From contig NZ_CP104562.2 in assembly GCF_025398155.2 (NCBI RefSeq), positions 4,836,001-4,900,000 on the forward strand: 64,000 bases of DNA, read 5' to 3'. This document shows positions 25,600 through 35,363 of the stretch, piece after piece. The translations under genes were made by a program, and so were the position numbers. The notes below the pieces were generated by a model. The model saw only the letters and a list, made by a program, of their open reading frames with translations, did no database searches and was not told the DNA's origin. The stretch's first letter is position 1, and every line of letters starts with the position of its first letter. This DNA is from Roseateles amylovorans (GTDB taxonomy: Bacteria > Pseudomonadota > Gammaproteobacteria > Burkholderiales > Burkholderiaceae_C).

Positions 25600-26577
25600 T
25601 CAGGCTTGGCTGTCCAACCGGGCCTGGCTCAACAGCCACAGGCACAGGTGTTCATAGCTGACGCCCACCGCCTGCGCGGCCTTGGGCACCAAGGAATGGG
25701 AGGTCATGCCGGGCGAGGTGTTCATTTCCAGCAGGAACAACTTGCCGTCGCTCTTGCGGCGCATCAGGTCCGCACGGCCCCAGCCGCGGCAACCCAGCGA
25801 GCGATAGGCGGCCAGCACCAGCGTCTGCACTTCCTCCTGCAGCTCGCTCGGCAGTTGGGCGACGAGGTACTGCGTGGTGTCGGTGAAGTATTTGTTCTGG
25901 TAGTCGTAGTTGCCTTGCTCGGCGCGGATCTCGATGACCGGCAGGGCCACCGCGTCTTCGCCGTCGCCCAGCACCGGGCAGGTGAGTTCCTGCCCGTCGA
26001 TGAATTCTTCGCAGAGCACCACCGCGTCGAAGCGGGCGGCGAGCTCCACGGCTTCTTGCATCTGCGAATAGCCCATCACCTTGCTCGCCCCCATCGACGA
26101 GCCTTCATGCGGCGGCTTCACGAACAGCGGCAAGCCGAGCTCGTCCGGCACGGTGCGCACCCGCTCGCGCTGTTGCTCGTCGCGGCGCAGGCTGACCCAG
26201 CGGGGCGTTGGCAGGCCATCGGCCAGCCAGATCCGCTTGGTGGTGATCTTGTCCATGGCGATGGCGGACGCCATCACGCCGGAGCCGGTGTAGGGAATGC
26301 CCAGCAGTTCCAGCGCGCCCTGCACCGTGCCGTCTTCGCCATGGCGACCATGCAGCGCGATGAAGACGCGCTGGAAGCCTTCGTCCTTCAACGCCTGCAG
26401 CGGCCGCTTCGACGGATCGAAGGCATGGGCGTCCACCCCCTGTGCCCGCAGGGCGGCCAGCACGCCGTCACCTGACATCAGCGAGACATCGCGCTCAGCC
26501 GAATCGCCACCAAACAGCACGGCCACCTTGCCGAGCGCGGAGACCGAGATCCGGTCCATGTTGAGGTCCAGCGTCAT
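25600..26577 (-). CDS. ddlB: D-alanine--D-alanine ligase
   Basis: 325 residues, ATP-grasp ligase making the D-Ala-D-Ala terminus of the peptidoglycan stem. Seen: VAVLFGGDSAERDVSLMSG, ALHGRHGEDGTVQGALE, YTGSGVMASAIAMDK, the omega-loop and lid region LFVKPPHEGSSMG, and LLEMNTSPGMTSHSLVP with the Mg-binding Glu/Asn. Its start overlaps the murC stop by four bases. Confidence 0.96.
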   Translation of the reverse strand: MTLDLNMDRISVSALGKVAVLFGGDSAERDVSLMSGDGVLAALRAQGVDAHAFDPSKRPLQALKDEGFQRVFIALHGRHGEDGTVQGALELLGIPYTGSGVMASAIAMDKITTKRIWLADGLPTPRWVSLRRDEQQRERVRTVPDELGLPLFVKPPHEGSSMGASKVMGYSQMQEAVELAARFDAVVLCEEFIDGQELTCPVLGDGEDAVALPVIEIRAEQGNYDYQNKYFTDTTQYLVAQLPSELQEEVQTLVLAAYRSLGCRGWGRADLMRRKSDGKLFLLEMNTSPGMTSHSLVPKAAQAVGVSYEHLCLWLLSQARLDSQA

Positions 26578-27992
26578 GTGCGGCCCTTCCCTTGCGTCAT
26601 CAATTCCACGGTGCGTGCGGGCACGGCCGCAATCGAGCCCGCCCCCATCACGATCACCACATCGTCAGCACGTGCCTCGGCCCGAATGGCCTCGGGCAGT
26701 TGCTGCCAGTCCCCCACATAGCCGGCTGCCGTGCCGCGGGTCGTCACGGCCTGGGCCAGGCTTTCACCGCTGATGCCGGGCAGCGGCGATTCGCTCGCGG
26801 CATAGATGTCGGTGAGCAGCACCGCATCCGCCTGCGCCAGCACCGACACGAAATCGTCGAAGCAATCCCGGGTGCGGGTGTAGCGGTGCGGCTGGAAGGC
26901 CAGCACCAGCCGACGGCCCGGATAGGCGCCGCGGGCCGCATTCAGCACCGCCTGCATCTCCACCGGATGGTGGCCGTAATCGTCGATCAGCAACGCCGCG
27001 CCACCGTCCACCGGCAGGTCCCCGTAGGACTGGAAGCGACGTCCCACGCCGCCGAAGTTCGCCAGGGCCTGCTGCAAGGGCTCGTCCGCAATGCCCAGGC
27101 TCATCGCCATCGCGATCACCGACAGCGCATTCAGCACGTTGTGCTGACCCGCGAGCCGCAGTTGCACCGGCAGCGGCGCCAGCGCCTGGCCGTCAACATG
27201 GCGGCGCAGCGCGGTGAAGCGCATCTGGCCGCCGGCATCGGCCTGCACCTCGATCGCGCGCACCTCGTTGGCGGCGTCCATGCCGTAGCGCAGCACCGGT
27301 CGGGACAGCATCGGCAGGATGCTGCGCACGCCGGGGTCATCCCCACACAGCACCGCCGTACCCCAGAAGGGCATCAGGTGCAGGAAGTCGACAAACGCCT
27401 GACGCAGACGGGCCATGTCGTGCCCGTAGGTGTCCATGTGGTCCGCATCGATGTTGGTGACGATCGCCATCTGCGGCAGCAGATGCAGGAAGGACGCATC
27501 GGACTCATCGGCCTCGACCACCATGTGCGGGCCCCGACCCAGCGCCGCATTGGCGCCGCTGGCCAGCAGCTGTCCGCCGATGGCATAGGTCGGATCCAAA
27601 CCCGCCTGCAGCAGCACCGAGGTGAGCAGCGAGGTGGTGGTGGTCTTGCCATGGGTGCCGGCGATGGCGATGCCCATTCGCGGGCGCATCAGCTCCGCCA
27701 GCATCTGCGCGCGCAGCAGCACCGGAATGCCTTGGGTGTGCGCCGCCATCAGCTCGGGGTTGTCCGCCTTGATCGCGCTGGACTTCACCAGCACCTGGGC
27801 CTGACCCACATGCGAGGCCGCATGGCCGATGTGCACCGTCACGCCCAGCGCGCGCAGGCGGCGGGTGGTCTCGCCCTCGCCCTGGTCGGAGCCGCTGACC
27901 TGATAGCCCTGCGCGGCCAGCAGCTCGGCAATGCCGCTCATGCCGGCCCCGCCGATGCCGGTGAAATGGATGCGCTGGATGGCGTGCTTCAT
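26574..27992 (-). CDS. murC: UDP-N-acetylmuramate--L-alanine ligase
   Basis: 472 residues. First amino-acid-adding Mur ligase. The N-terminal Rossmann-like motif HFTGIGGAGMSGIAELL is typical of MurC; the P-loop is GTHGKTTTTS; ATP-site and central-domain residues are seen in VVEADESDASFLHLLP and NIDADHMDTYG; and the C-terminal domain shows LIDDYGHHPVEMQAVL. It overlaps murG and ddlB by four bases each. Confidence 0.97.
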   Translation of the reverse strand: MKHAIQRIHFTGIGGAGMSGIAELLAAQGYQVSGSDQGEGETTRRLRALGVTVHIGHAASHVGQAQVLVKSSAIKADNPELMAAHTQGIPVLLRAQMLAELMRPRMGIAIAGTHGKTTTTSLLTSVLLQAGLDPTYAIGGQLLASGANAALGRGPHMVVEADESDASFLHLLPQMAIVTNIDADHMDTYGHDMARLRQAFVDFLHLMPFWGTAVLCGDDPGVRSILPMLSRPVLRYGMDAANEVRAIEVQADAGGQMRFTALRRHVDGQALAPLPVQLRLAGQHNVLNALSVIAMAMSLGIADEPLQQALANFGGVGRRFQSYGDLPVDGGAALLIDDYGHHPVEMQAVLNAARGAYPGRRLVLAFQPHRYTRTRDCFDDFVSVLAQADAVLLTDIYAASESPLPGISGESLAQAVTTRGTAAGYVGDWQQLPEAIRAEARADDVVIVMGAGSIAAVPARTVELMTQGKGRT

Positions 27993-29077
27993 GCGCGTGC
28001 TCCTGCAGGCAGCATGGCCTCGATCTCATCCGCCACCCGCGAGGCGGCCCGCGGGCGCGCCAGCGAGCGGGCCTTGACGGCATAGGCCAGCCACCGTTCA
28101 CGCGGCGCCTGCAGCAGATCGTGCAGCGCCTGTGCGGACAGCTCGGCCTGCGGCAGATGCACCGCCGCTTCATGCTGGGCCATGTACTGCGCGTTGTCGC
28201 GCTGATGCGAGGTGGTGCTGACCACCAGCGGCACCAGGATGCTGGCGGCACCCGCCGCGCAGAGTTCGGACACCGTCACCGCGCCGGCGCGGCAGATCAC
28301 CACATCCGCGTCAGCGAGCCGCGCGGCCATGTCATGAATGAAGGGCAGCACCTCGGCCTGGACACCGGCGCGCTCATACGCGGCCTGCACCAAGGGGAAG
28401 TTGGCTTCGCCTGTCTGATGGGTCACCTGCGGCCGCTCGGCCTCAGGCCACAGGGCCAGCGCCTGGGGCAGCACCTCGTTGATGGCGCGCGCGCCCAGCG
28501 AGCCGCCCACCACCAGCACCTTCAACGGACCGGTCCGTCCTTCAAAGCGCAGCTCGGGCGCGGGAAGGTCTTCGATCTCGGTACGCACCGGATTGCCGGT
28601 GACGACGCTCTTGCGCTGCTGGATCGCAGCCAGGCCGTCGAAGCCGAAGGCGATCTTCCTGGCCACCGGCGCCAAGGCCTTGTTGGACAGCAGCAGGGCC
28701 GCATCCGCATTGACCAGCAACAGCGGCCGACGCATCAGCCAAGCCATCAGGCCGCCTGGCAGGCAGACATAGCCGCCCATGCCCAGCACCGCATCGGCCT
28801 TGCGCTCGCCCAGCACATGCGCGCTCTGCGCCAAGGCACGGAACAGACGCCCCACTCCCAGCACCGCATGCTTGAGACCCTTCCCGCGCAGGCCGGCGAA
28901 GGCCAGGCGGTCCAGCGGCAGGCCGGACGGCGGCACCAGCTTGTTCTCCATGCCGGCTTCGGTGCCCAGCCAGGATACCGTCCAGCCGCGACGCTGCATT
29001 TCTGCCGCGACCGCCAGGCCGGGAATCACGTGGCCGCCGGTGCCGGCGGCCATCACCACGAGGTGGCGCGTGCTCAT
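27989..29077 (-). CDS. murG: Lipid II synthase MurG (GlcNAc transferase)
   Basis: 362 residues from the ATG at 29077, which overlaps the ftsW stop (ATGA). Peripheral inner-membrane GT28 enzyme adding GlcNAc to lipid I. The first glycine-rich loop is VMAAGTGGHVIPGLAVA, the second is VVGGSLGARAINEVLP, and the UDP-binding region CRAGAVTVSELCAAGAASILVP is present. Confidence 0.96.
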   Translation of the reverse strand: MSTRHLVVMAAGTGGHVIPGLAVAAEMQRRGWTVSWLGTEAGMENKLVPPSGLPLDRLAFAGLRGKGLKHAVLGVGRLFRALAQSAHVLGERKADAVLGMGGYVCLPGGLMAWLMRRPLLLVNADAALLLSNKALAPVARKIAFGFDGLAAIQQRKSVVTGNPVRTEIEDLPAPELRFEGRTGPLKVLVVGGSLGARAINEVLPQALALWPEAERPQVTHQTGEANFPLVQAAYERAGVQAEVLPFIHDMAARLADADVVICRAGAVTVSELCAAGAASILVPLVVSTTSHQRDNAQYMAQHEAAVHLPQAELSAQALHDLLQAPRERWLAYAVKARSLARPRAASRVADEIEAMLPAGARA

Positions 29078-30348
29078 GCCCGCCCTCCCCGCATCAACTG
29101 TCGGTTCTCGATATCGATTCGCAAAACAATCGCCAAAGCCACGCAATTCAGGACTGTGGCCGAGCCGCCATAACTCATCAGCGGCAGCGTCAGCCCCTTG
29201 GTCGGGAGGGCGCCCAGGTTGACGCCCATGTTGATGAAGGCCTGTCCGCCCATCCAGATGCCGATGCCCTGCGCATACAGACCGGCGAAGACCCGGTCCA
29301 GCGCCACCGCCTGCCGGCCGATGTGGAACAGCCGGCGAGACAGCCAGAAGAAGGCGAAGATCACGATCGCCACGCCGATGAAGCCCAGCTCCTCGCCGAT
29401 CACCGCGAGCAGGAAGTCGGTGTGGGCCTCGGGCAGGTAGTGCAGCTTCTCCAGGCTGGAGCCCAGGCCCTGCCCGAAGAACTCGCCGCGACCGAAGGCG
29501 ATCAGCGAGTGGGTGAGCTGGTAGGCCTTGCCCTGCGCATACTTCTCATCCCACGGATTGAGGTAGGCGAAGATCCGCTCGCGGCGGAAATCACTGAAGG
29601 TGATCATCAGCACGAACGCACCGATCAGCACCGCCACGCTGAGAAAGAACATCCGCCCGTTGACGCCGCCCAGGAACAGGATGCCCATCGCGATCGCCGC
29701 GATCACCATGAACGCGCCCATGTCCGGCTCCGCCAGCAGCAGCACGCCAACAAAGGCCAGCGCACACGCCATCGGCCAGACCGCCTGGAAGAAGTTCTCC
29801 TTCATCTCCATCTTGCGGACCATGTAGTTGGCCGCATACATCGCGATGGCCAGCTTGGCCAGTTCGGACGGCTGGAAGTTCATCACCCCCAGCGGCAGCC
29901 AGCGGCGCGCACCATTCACGCCCTTGCCCACATGCGGAATGAGGACCACCACCAGCAGCACCAGCGCCGCGACGAAGATCTTCGGCGCATGGCGCTCCCA
30001 CACATTCACCGGCACCATCACCGTGATCCAGCCGGCCAGCAAGCCCAGCAGGATGAAGGTGGACTGCCGCATGAAGAAATGCATGGGCGCGTACTTGGCG
30101 AACTTGGGGTTGTCCGGCAGCGCGATCGAGGCCGAATAGACCATCAGCAGACCGAGCGACAGCAACGACAGCACCACCCAGACCAACGTCAGGTCGAAGC
30201 CGAGGATGCGGGTCGGCTGGCCGGCCGAGGTCGAGACCCAGTCACGCACCGGCACGTCCACGCCGCCGACGGCGGCCGCGTCGCGACGCGACATCAGCGC
30301 CCGCACGCGGGCGCCGACGGTCTCGATGAAGCCGGTGATCGGGCTCAT
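29074..30348 (-). CDS. ftsW: Septal peptidoglycan polymerase FtsW
   Basis: 424 residues, SEDS-family glycosyltransferase with about ten membrane helices. Signature regions seen are GARRWLPLGVMNFQPSELAKL, LLLAEPDMGAFMVI, and the C-terminal LGALPTKGLTLPLMSYGGSA. It works with FtsI, encoded upstream in the same cluster. A hydrophilic N-terminal extension of about 45 residues precedes the first helix. Confidence 0.96.
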   Translation of the reverse strand: MSPITGFIETVGARVRALMSRRDAAAVGGVDVPVRDWVSTSAGQPTRILGFDLTLVWVVLSLLSLGLLMVYSASIALPDNPKFAKYAPMHFFMRQSTFILLGLLAGWITVMVPVNVWERHAPKIFVAALVLLVVVLIPHVGKGVNGARRWLPLGVMNFQPSELAKLAIAMYAANYMVRKMEMKENFFQAVWPMACALAFVGVLLLAEPDMGAFMVIAAIAMGILFLGGVNGRMFFLSVAVLIGAFVLMITFSDFRRERIFAYLNPWDEKYAQGKAYQLTHSLIAFGRGEFFGQGLGSSLEKLHYLPEAHTDFLLAVIGEELGFIGVAIVIFAFFWLSRRLFHIGRQAVALDRVFAGLYAQGIGIWMGGQAFINMGVNLGALPTKGLTLPLMSYGGSATVLNCVALAIVLRIDIENRQLMRGGRA

Positions 30349-32696
30349 TCGATCAGTCCCTCATCCTGCGCCAGCTCGCGCACGGTGGCGATGAACACCT
30401 CGGCGCGATGGGCGTAGTTGCGGAACATGTCCAGGCTGGCGCAGGCCGGGCTCAGCAGCACGCTGTCTCCCGCCAGGGCCTGGACCAGAGCCCAGTGGGT
30501 GGCGGCTTCCAGCGAATCGTGACGATGCATCAGCACGCCGCTGCCCTGCAGCGCGGCTTCGATCTGCGGCGCATCGCGCCCGATCAGCGCCACGGCGCGG
30601 GCATGCAGCGCGATCGGCGTCGCCAGCGGGGAGAAGTCCTGGCCCTTGCCATCGCCGCCGAGGATCATCACCAGCTTGGCCGGAGCGCGATCCGCGCCAA
30701 GGCCCAGGATCGCCGCCACGGTGGCGCCGACGTTGGTGCCCTTGGAATCGTCGTAGACATCCACACCCTTGATCGTGCTGACGAATTCGACGCGGTGCGG
30801 TTCACCGCGGTACTCGCGCAGCCCGTGCAGCATCGGTGCCAGCGGGCAGTCGATGGCAGTGGTCAGTGCCAGCGCCGCCAGCGCATTCGCGGCGTTGTGG
30901 CGGCCGCGCACCCGCAGGGCATCGGCCGGCATCAGGCGCTGGATCGAGAGCGGTTCATCGTCCTCGCCCTTGCGGCGCTTCAGACCCTTGAGCTCTTCTT
31001 CCTGCTCGCGGGCGCGCACCAGCCAGGCCATGCCGTTCTCGACGACCAGACCGAAGTCGCCCGGCCGACGCGGCGCATCCAGGCCGAAGCGCACCACCTC
31101 CCGCTCCACCGTCTTGCTGGGACGACCGCGTCCCTGCTTGACCTGGATGGGCGCCGGCACCAGGGCCTCGACCTCGGCATCGTCCCGGTTGATGACCATC
31201 ACCGCCTGCTCGCCGAAGATGCGGCCTTTGGCCCGTGCATAGGCCGGCATGTCGCCATGCCAGTCCAGATGGTCCTGGGTGATGTTGAGCACCGCAGCGG
31301 CGCTCGGCTCGAAGCCCTGCACGCCGTCGAGCTGAAAGCTGGACAACTCCAGCACCCAGACCTGCGGCAAGGCTTCGAATTCCGCCGGCTTCGGCGGCGG
31401 CGGCTTGATCGGCAGCGGGGCTTCGTCCAGCAGGTCCGCCACCGTCTCCAGGACGGTGCGCTCCGGATCGGCCGCCACCGGCTCGATCAGCGTGGCGGTC
31501 GACGAGGTAGCGTCTGCCGTCGATGCGTCCACGGATGACGGCAACGACGGGGTCTCGGCAGACCCGTCGGCTGAATGGATCATGTCCGCCGACAGTGCCG
31601 CATCGGCCTGCCCTGCGGCCTCGGTCGGCGCTGGCGTGGATGCGGCCTGGGCCGGCGACTCGGGCAGCGCGATGCGGGCCTGCGCCGTGGTCACGGCCAC
31701 TGCTGCGGCGGACGTTGCGCCAGCTGCAGTCTCGATCGGCGTCGCATGGGCGGCGCTCTGCACGTCGGTGGACGCATCGTCGCTGACGGACGTCTGCGCC
31801 AGCGCGTCCCCGCTTAGATCGGCGCTGTACTCGGTCGGCGGTGCGGGCTCGGTCTGGGCGTGGGTGTCGGCCGGGGTCTCGGCCCCTCCCATGGTGTCCG
31901 CATCGGAAGCAGCCACATTGACCGCATCGGCACTCACAACGGACGGATCTTCCGCGATCGTGGCTTCGGTGGCTGCGCAATCGTCAGCATGGACGGGGGA
32001 CGCCGGGGCGTGCGCCGCATCAGCCGCATCAGCGAGATCGGCTGCATCAGCGAGATCGGCTGCATCCGCCACATCGGCCTCATGGGCCTCATGGGCCTCA
32101 TCCGACCGATCCTCGCCCTCCGCAGGCGCCGTCGCCTCGGCAGCAGCCGCGTCTTCCGCTGAGACCGGCTGCGGTTCGCGATCGAGGGCGTCAGACAAGG
32201 TGCCCAGCAGCGTGGGCCCGATGTTGCCGGCCATTGCGACACGGCGGCCAGCGCGTTCGGCGAGCAGCGCCGTCATGCTGGTCGTGGTGGTCTTGCCGTT
32301 GGTCCCGGTGATGGCCAGCACACCCGGCTCATAGCGATAGGACGCCTTCAGCTGGGCCAGCGCCTGCGCAAACAGATCCAGCTCGCCTTGCACCCGCAGG
32401 CCGCGCTCAGCCGCGCGGGCCAGCAACGGCTGCAGGCGCGCATCCAGCGGCGACAGGCCGGGGCTCTTGAGCAGCAGCGTCACGCCGTCCAGTTGCGACG
32501 CGTCCAGTGCGCCATGGATGAAGCCCGCGTCAGGCAGGCGTTCGCGCAGCGCGGCGAGTTGCGGCGGCTGTTCGCGGCTGTCCCAGACCGTCACGCGCGC
32601 ACCCAGGCGTGCGGCCCAGGCCGCCATCGCCAGGCCGGAGTCGCCCAGGCCCAGCACCAAGGCGTGCTGTTCCTGGAAGAGCGCGGGGAAGTCCAT
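30345..32696 (-). CDS. murD: UDP-N-acetylmuramoyl-L-alanine--D-glutamate ligase with a large acidic insertion
   Basis: 783 residues from the ATG at 32696, compared with about 440-500 for the family. The N-terminal domain (VLGLGDSGLAMAAW), the P-loop GTNGKTTTTS (131-140), GNIGPTLL, VWVLELSSFQL (447-457), LNITQDHLDWHG, RGRHNAANALAALAL, YDDSKGTNVGAT and the C-terminal LLSPACASLDMF are all present, so the ligase core looks complete. Between residues about 171 and 440 (bases about 31377-32186) lies a low-complexity Ala/Asp/Glu/Ser/Thr/Pro-rich insertion with no recognisable fold, ending in a Pro/Lys segment. A smaller charged expansion (Lys/Arg/Glu-rich) lies past residue 500. The frame is unbroken. 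Stop and start overlap ftsW by four bases. Confidence 0.95.
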   Translation of the reverse strand: MDFPALFQEQHALVLGLGDSGLAMAAWAARLGARVTVWDSREQPPQLAALRERLPDAGFIHGALDASQLDGVTLLLKSPGLSPLDARLQPLLARAAERGLRVQGELDLFAQALAQLKASYRYEPGVLAITGTNGKTTTTSMTALLAERAGRRVAMAGNIGPTLLGTLSDALDREPQPVSAEDAAAAEATAPAEGEDRSDEAHEAHEADVADAADLADAADLADAADAAHAPASPVHADDCAATEATIAEDPSVVSADAVNVAASDADTMGGAETPADTHAQTEPAPPTEYSADLSGDALAQTSVSDDASTDVQSAAHATPIETAAGATSAAAVAVTTAQARIALPESPAQAASTPAPTEAAGQADAALSADMIHSADGSAETPSLPSSVDASTADATSSTATLIEPVAADPERTVLETVADLLDEAPLPIKPPPPKPAEFEALPQVWVLELSSFQLDGVQGFEPSAAAVLNITQDHLDWHGDMPAYARAKGRIFGEQAVMVINRDDAEVEALVPAPIQVKQGRGRPSKTVEREVVRFGLDAPRRPGDFGLVVENGMAWLVRAREQEEELKGLKRRKGEDDEPLSIQRLMPADALRVRGRHNAANALAALALTTAIDCPLAPMLHGLREYRGEPHRVEFVSTIKGVDVYDDSKGTNVGATVAAILGLGADRAPAKLVMILGGDGKGQDFSPLATPIALHARAVALIGRDAPQIEAALQGSGVLMHRHDSLEAATHWALVQALAGDSVLLSPACASLDMFRNYAHRAEVFIATVRELAQDEGLIE

Positions 32697-32737
32697 GGGT
32701 GTCGTATCCTGGGTCGGTTCGTCGTGGCGCGCGGTGC

Positions 32738-33916
32738 TCAGCGCAGCTTCAGGCTGGCCAGACCCACCAGGCACAGCAGCATGGTGATGATCCAGAACCG
32801 GACGACGACCTGCGTCTCCTTCCAGCCCGACTTCTCGAAGTGGTGATGCAACGGCGCCATCTTGAAGATGCGTCGGCCCTCGCCGTACTTTTTCTTGGTG
32901 TACTTGAACCAGCTGACCTGCAGCATGACCGACAGCACCTCGGCCACGAACACGCCGCCCATGATGCCGAGCACGATCTCCTGGCGGGTGATCACCGCCA
33001 GCGTGCCCAGCCCGCCGCCCAACGCCAAGGCGCCGACGTCGCCCATGAAGACCTGGGCCGGATGGGTGTTGAACCAGAGGAACGCCAGACCCGCGCCCGC
33101 CAGCGCCGCGCAGAAGATCAACAGCTCGCCCGCGCCGGGGATGTAGGGCAGCAGCAAGTAGCGGCTGAACACCGACGAGCCGGTCAGGTAGGCGAACACG
33201 CCCAGCGCGGAACCCACCATCACCACTGGCATGATCGCCAGGCCGTCCAGGCCGTCGGTGAAGTTCACCGCATTGCTGGTGCCGACGATCACGAGATAGG
33301 ACAGGCCGATGAAGCCGAACACGCCCAGCGGATAGCTGACCGATTTGAAGAACGGCAGCAGCAGGTCGGCCTTGGGCGGCAGTTCGGTCGAGAAGCCGCT
33401 CGACACCCAGCGGAAGAACAGCTGCACCACGCCGAAGAAGCTGGTTTCGGACACGCTGAACGCCAGGTAGAGCGCCGCGATCAGGCCGATCAGCGATTGC
33501 CAAAAGAATTTCTCGCGGCTGCGCATGCCCTCCGGATCCTTGTTGACCACCTTGCGGTAGTCGTCGACCCAGCCGATGGCGCCGAAGCCCATGGTCACCA
33601 GCATCACCACCCAGACGAAGCGGTTGGCCCAATCGAACCACAGCAGGGTGGACACGCCGATGGCGATCAGGATCAACACGCCGCCCATGGTCGGGGTACC
33701 GCTCTTGGACAGGTGCTGCTGCACGCCGTATTCGCGGATCGGCTGGCCGATCTTCATTTCGGTCAGGCGACGGATCACCCACGGACCGAAGGCCAGGCCG
33801 ATCAGCAAGGCCGTCAGCGCCGCCATCACCGCGCGGAAGGTGATGTAGCTGAAGACGCGGAGAAAACCCAGGTCAGGGAAATTGGCCTGCAGCCACTGGG
33901 CCAGACTAAGCAGCAT
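32738..33916 (-). CDS. mraY: Phospho-N-acetylmuramoyl-pentapeptide transferase
   Basis: 392 residues, polytopic inner-membrane enzyme forming lipid I. Seen: KSGTPTMGGVLILI, the catalytic-loop GWVDDYRKVVNKDPEGM, NFTDGLDGLAIMPV, FNTHPAQVFMGDVGALALGG and the C-terminal HHHFEKSGWKE. It overlaps murF by 11 bp upstream and leaves a 41-bp gap to murD. Confidence 0.97.
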   Translation of the reverse strand: MLLSLAQWLQANFPDLGFLRVFSYITFRAVMAALTALLIGLAFGPWVIRRLTEMKIGQPIREYGVQQHLSKSGTPTMGGVLILIAIGVSTLLWFDWANRFVWVVMLVTMGFGAIGWVDDYRKVVNKDPEGMRSREKFFWQSLIGLIAALYLAFSVSETSFFGVVQLFFRWVSSGFSTELPPKADLLLPFFKSVSYPLGVFGFIGLSYLVIVGTSNAVNFTDGLDGLAIMPVVMVGSALGVFAYLTGSSVFSRYLLLPYIPGAGELLIFCAALAGAGLAFLWFNTHPAQVFMGDVGALALGGGLGTLAVITRQEIVLGIMGGVFVAEVLSVMLQVSWFKYTKKKYGEGRRIFKMAPLHHHFEKSGWKETQVVVRFWIITMLLCLVGLASLKLR

Positions 33917-35363
33917 GGGTTCCTCCTGGGCCGCCGGACTGCAAGGCGGCCACGATCTGTTCCATCTTCATGAAGCGCGAGCCCTTGACCAGGATGTTCT
34001 GCACTTGCGGCGCCGCATCCAGCGCGGCGATGAGTTCGGCCACGGTGTCGAAGGCGCGCGCGCCGGTGCCGTAGGCCTGGGCGGCGTCGCGGGCCGCTGC
34101 ACCGGCGGTCCACAGGGCCGCCAGGCGCTGATCGGCCGCATGCGTGCCGACCTCGCGGTGGAAGGCCGGGCCTTGATCACCGACCTCGCCCATGTCACCC
34201 AGCACCAGCCAGGACGCACCCGGCAACTCGGCCAGCACGTCGATGGCGGCCCGCACGCTGTCGGGGTTGGCGTTGTAGCTGTCGTCGATCAGGGTGATGC
34301 GGCGTCCCCTCCAGATCGCCGTCTGCAGCGCGGACCGGCCCTTCACCGCCTTGAAGGCCTGCAAGCCGTCGCGGATGGCTGCCAGCGGCGCCCCGGCCGC
34401 GAGGGTGCAGGCCGCGGCCGCCAGCGCATTGCGCACGTTGTGCTGACCGGCCATCGCCAGGGTCACCGGCACGGCACCGGCGGGGGTGAGGATCTCGATG
34501 GCCCAATGCCCGGTGGTGCCGGCCGCGCTGTCATCGCCCGGTGCGATCCACTGCGCCCGACCCATGACATCGGCCTGGCCCTGCAGCGCGAAAGTGAGCG
34601 TGCCGCGACCGGCAGACAGCGACTGCCACACCGGTGCGCAAGGATCTTCGGCAGGAAACACCGCCACACCGGCACCACCCAGGGCATCGATGACCGCGCC
34701 GTTCTCGCGCGCCACCGCTTCCACGGTGTGCATGAATTCCTGGTGCTCGCGCTGCGCGTTGTTGACCAGCGCCACGCCCGGTTGGGTCATCGCCGCCAGT
34801 GGAGCGATCTCGCCGGGATGGTTCATGCCCAGCTCGACCACGGCCGCGCGGTGCCAGACCGATTCGTTCTGACGCAGCCGCAGCAGCGTCAGCGGCACGC
34901 CGATCTCGTTGTTGAAGTTGCCTTCGGTGGCCAACATCGCCGCATCGCCCAGCCAGGCGCGCAGGATGGACGCGATCATCTGGGTGACCGTGGTCTTGCC
35001 GTTGCTGCCGGTGACCGCAATGACCGGCAGATGGTGCTGCGCACGCCACGCCTGCGACAGCAGGCCCAGCGCGTGCTTGGCATCGGGCACCTGCAGGCCC
35101 GGCATGCCGGCCTCGTCCAGACCGCGCTCCGCCAGCGCCGCGGCCGCGCCGGCGGCCTTGGCCTGGGGCAGGAAGTCATTGGCATCAAAGCGCTCGCCGC
35201 GCAGCGCCACGAACAGGTCGCCCGCGCGCAGGCTGCGGGTGTCGGTATGGACACGCCACAGCGGCGTCGCCGCATCGCCCACCAGGACCACGCCCGGCAG
35301 CAGCGGCTGCAGCAGCGCATGCGCCTGACCCAGCGTCATCATCGGCAGCGTGGCGTCGGTCAC
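33906..35363 (-). CDS. murF: UDP-MurNAc-tripeptide--D-Ala-D-Ala ligase
   Basis: 485 residues. Adds the D-Ala-D-Ala dipeptide. N-terminal uridine-binding region DTRSLRAGDLFVALRGERFDA, P-loop GSNGKTTVTQM, and C-terminal LIDDSYNANPDSVRAAI with LVLGDMGEVG. Overlaps murE by four bases and mraY by 11. Confidence 0.97.
   Translation of the reverse strand: MTDATLPMMTLGQAHALLQPLLPGVVLVGDAATPLWRVHTDTRSLRAGDLFVALRGERFDANDFLPQAKAAGAAAALAERGLDEAGMPGLQVPDAKHALGLLSQAWRAQHHLPVIAVTGSNGKTTVTQMIASILRAWLGDAAMLATEGNFNNEIGVPLTLLRLRQNESVWHRAAVVELGMNHPGEIAPLAAMTQPGVALVNNAQREHQEFMHTVEAVARENGAVIDALGGAGVAVFPAEDPCAPVWQSLSAGRGTLTFALQGQADVMGRAQWIAPGDDSAAGTTGHWAIEILTPAGAVPVTLAMAGQHNVRNALAAAACTLAAGAPLAAIRDGLQAFKAVKGRSALQTAIWRGRRITLIDDSYNANPDSVRAAIDVLAELPGASWLVLGDMGEVGDQGPAFHREVGTHAADQRLAALWTAGAAARDAAQAYGTGARAFDTVAELIAALDAAPQVQNILVKGSRFMKMEQIVAALQSGGPGGTHAA

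Noticed and set aside
32697..33782. N-terminal extension of the MurD frame by about 362 codons
   Set aside because: It is antisense-free but lies in another frame of mraY on the same strand and has no homologous look; MurD begins at the ATG at 32696.
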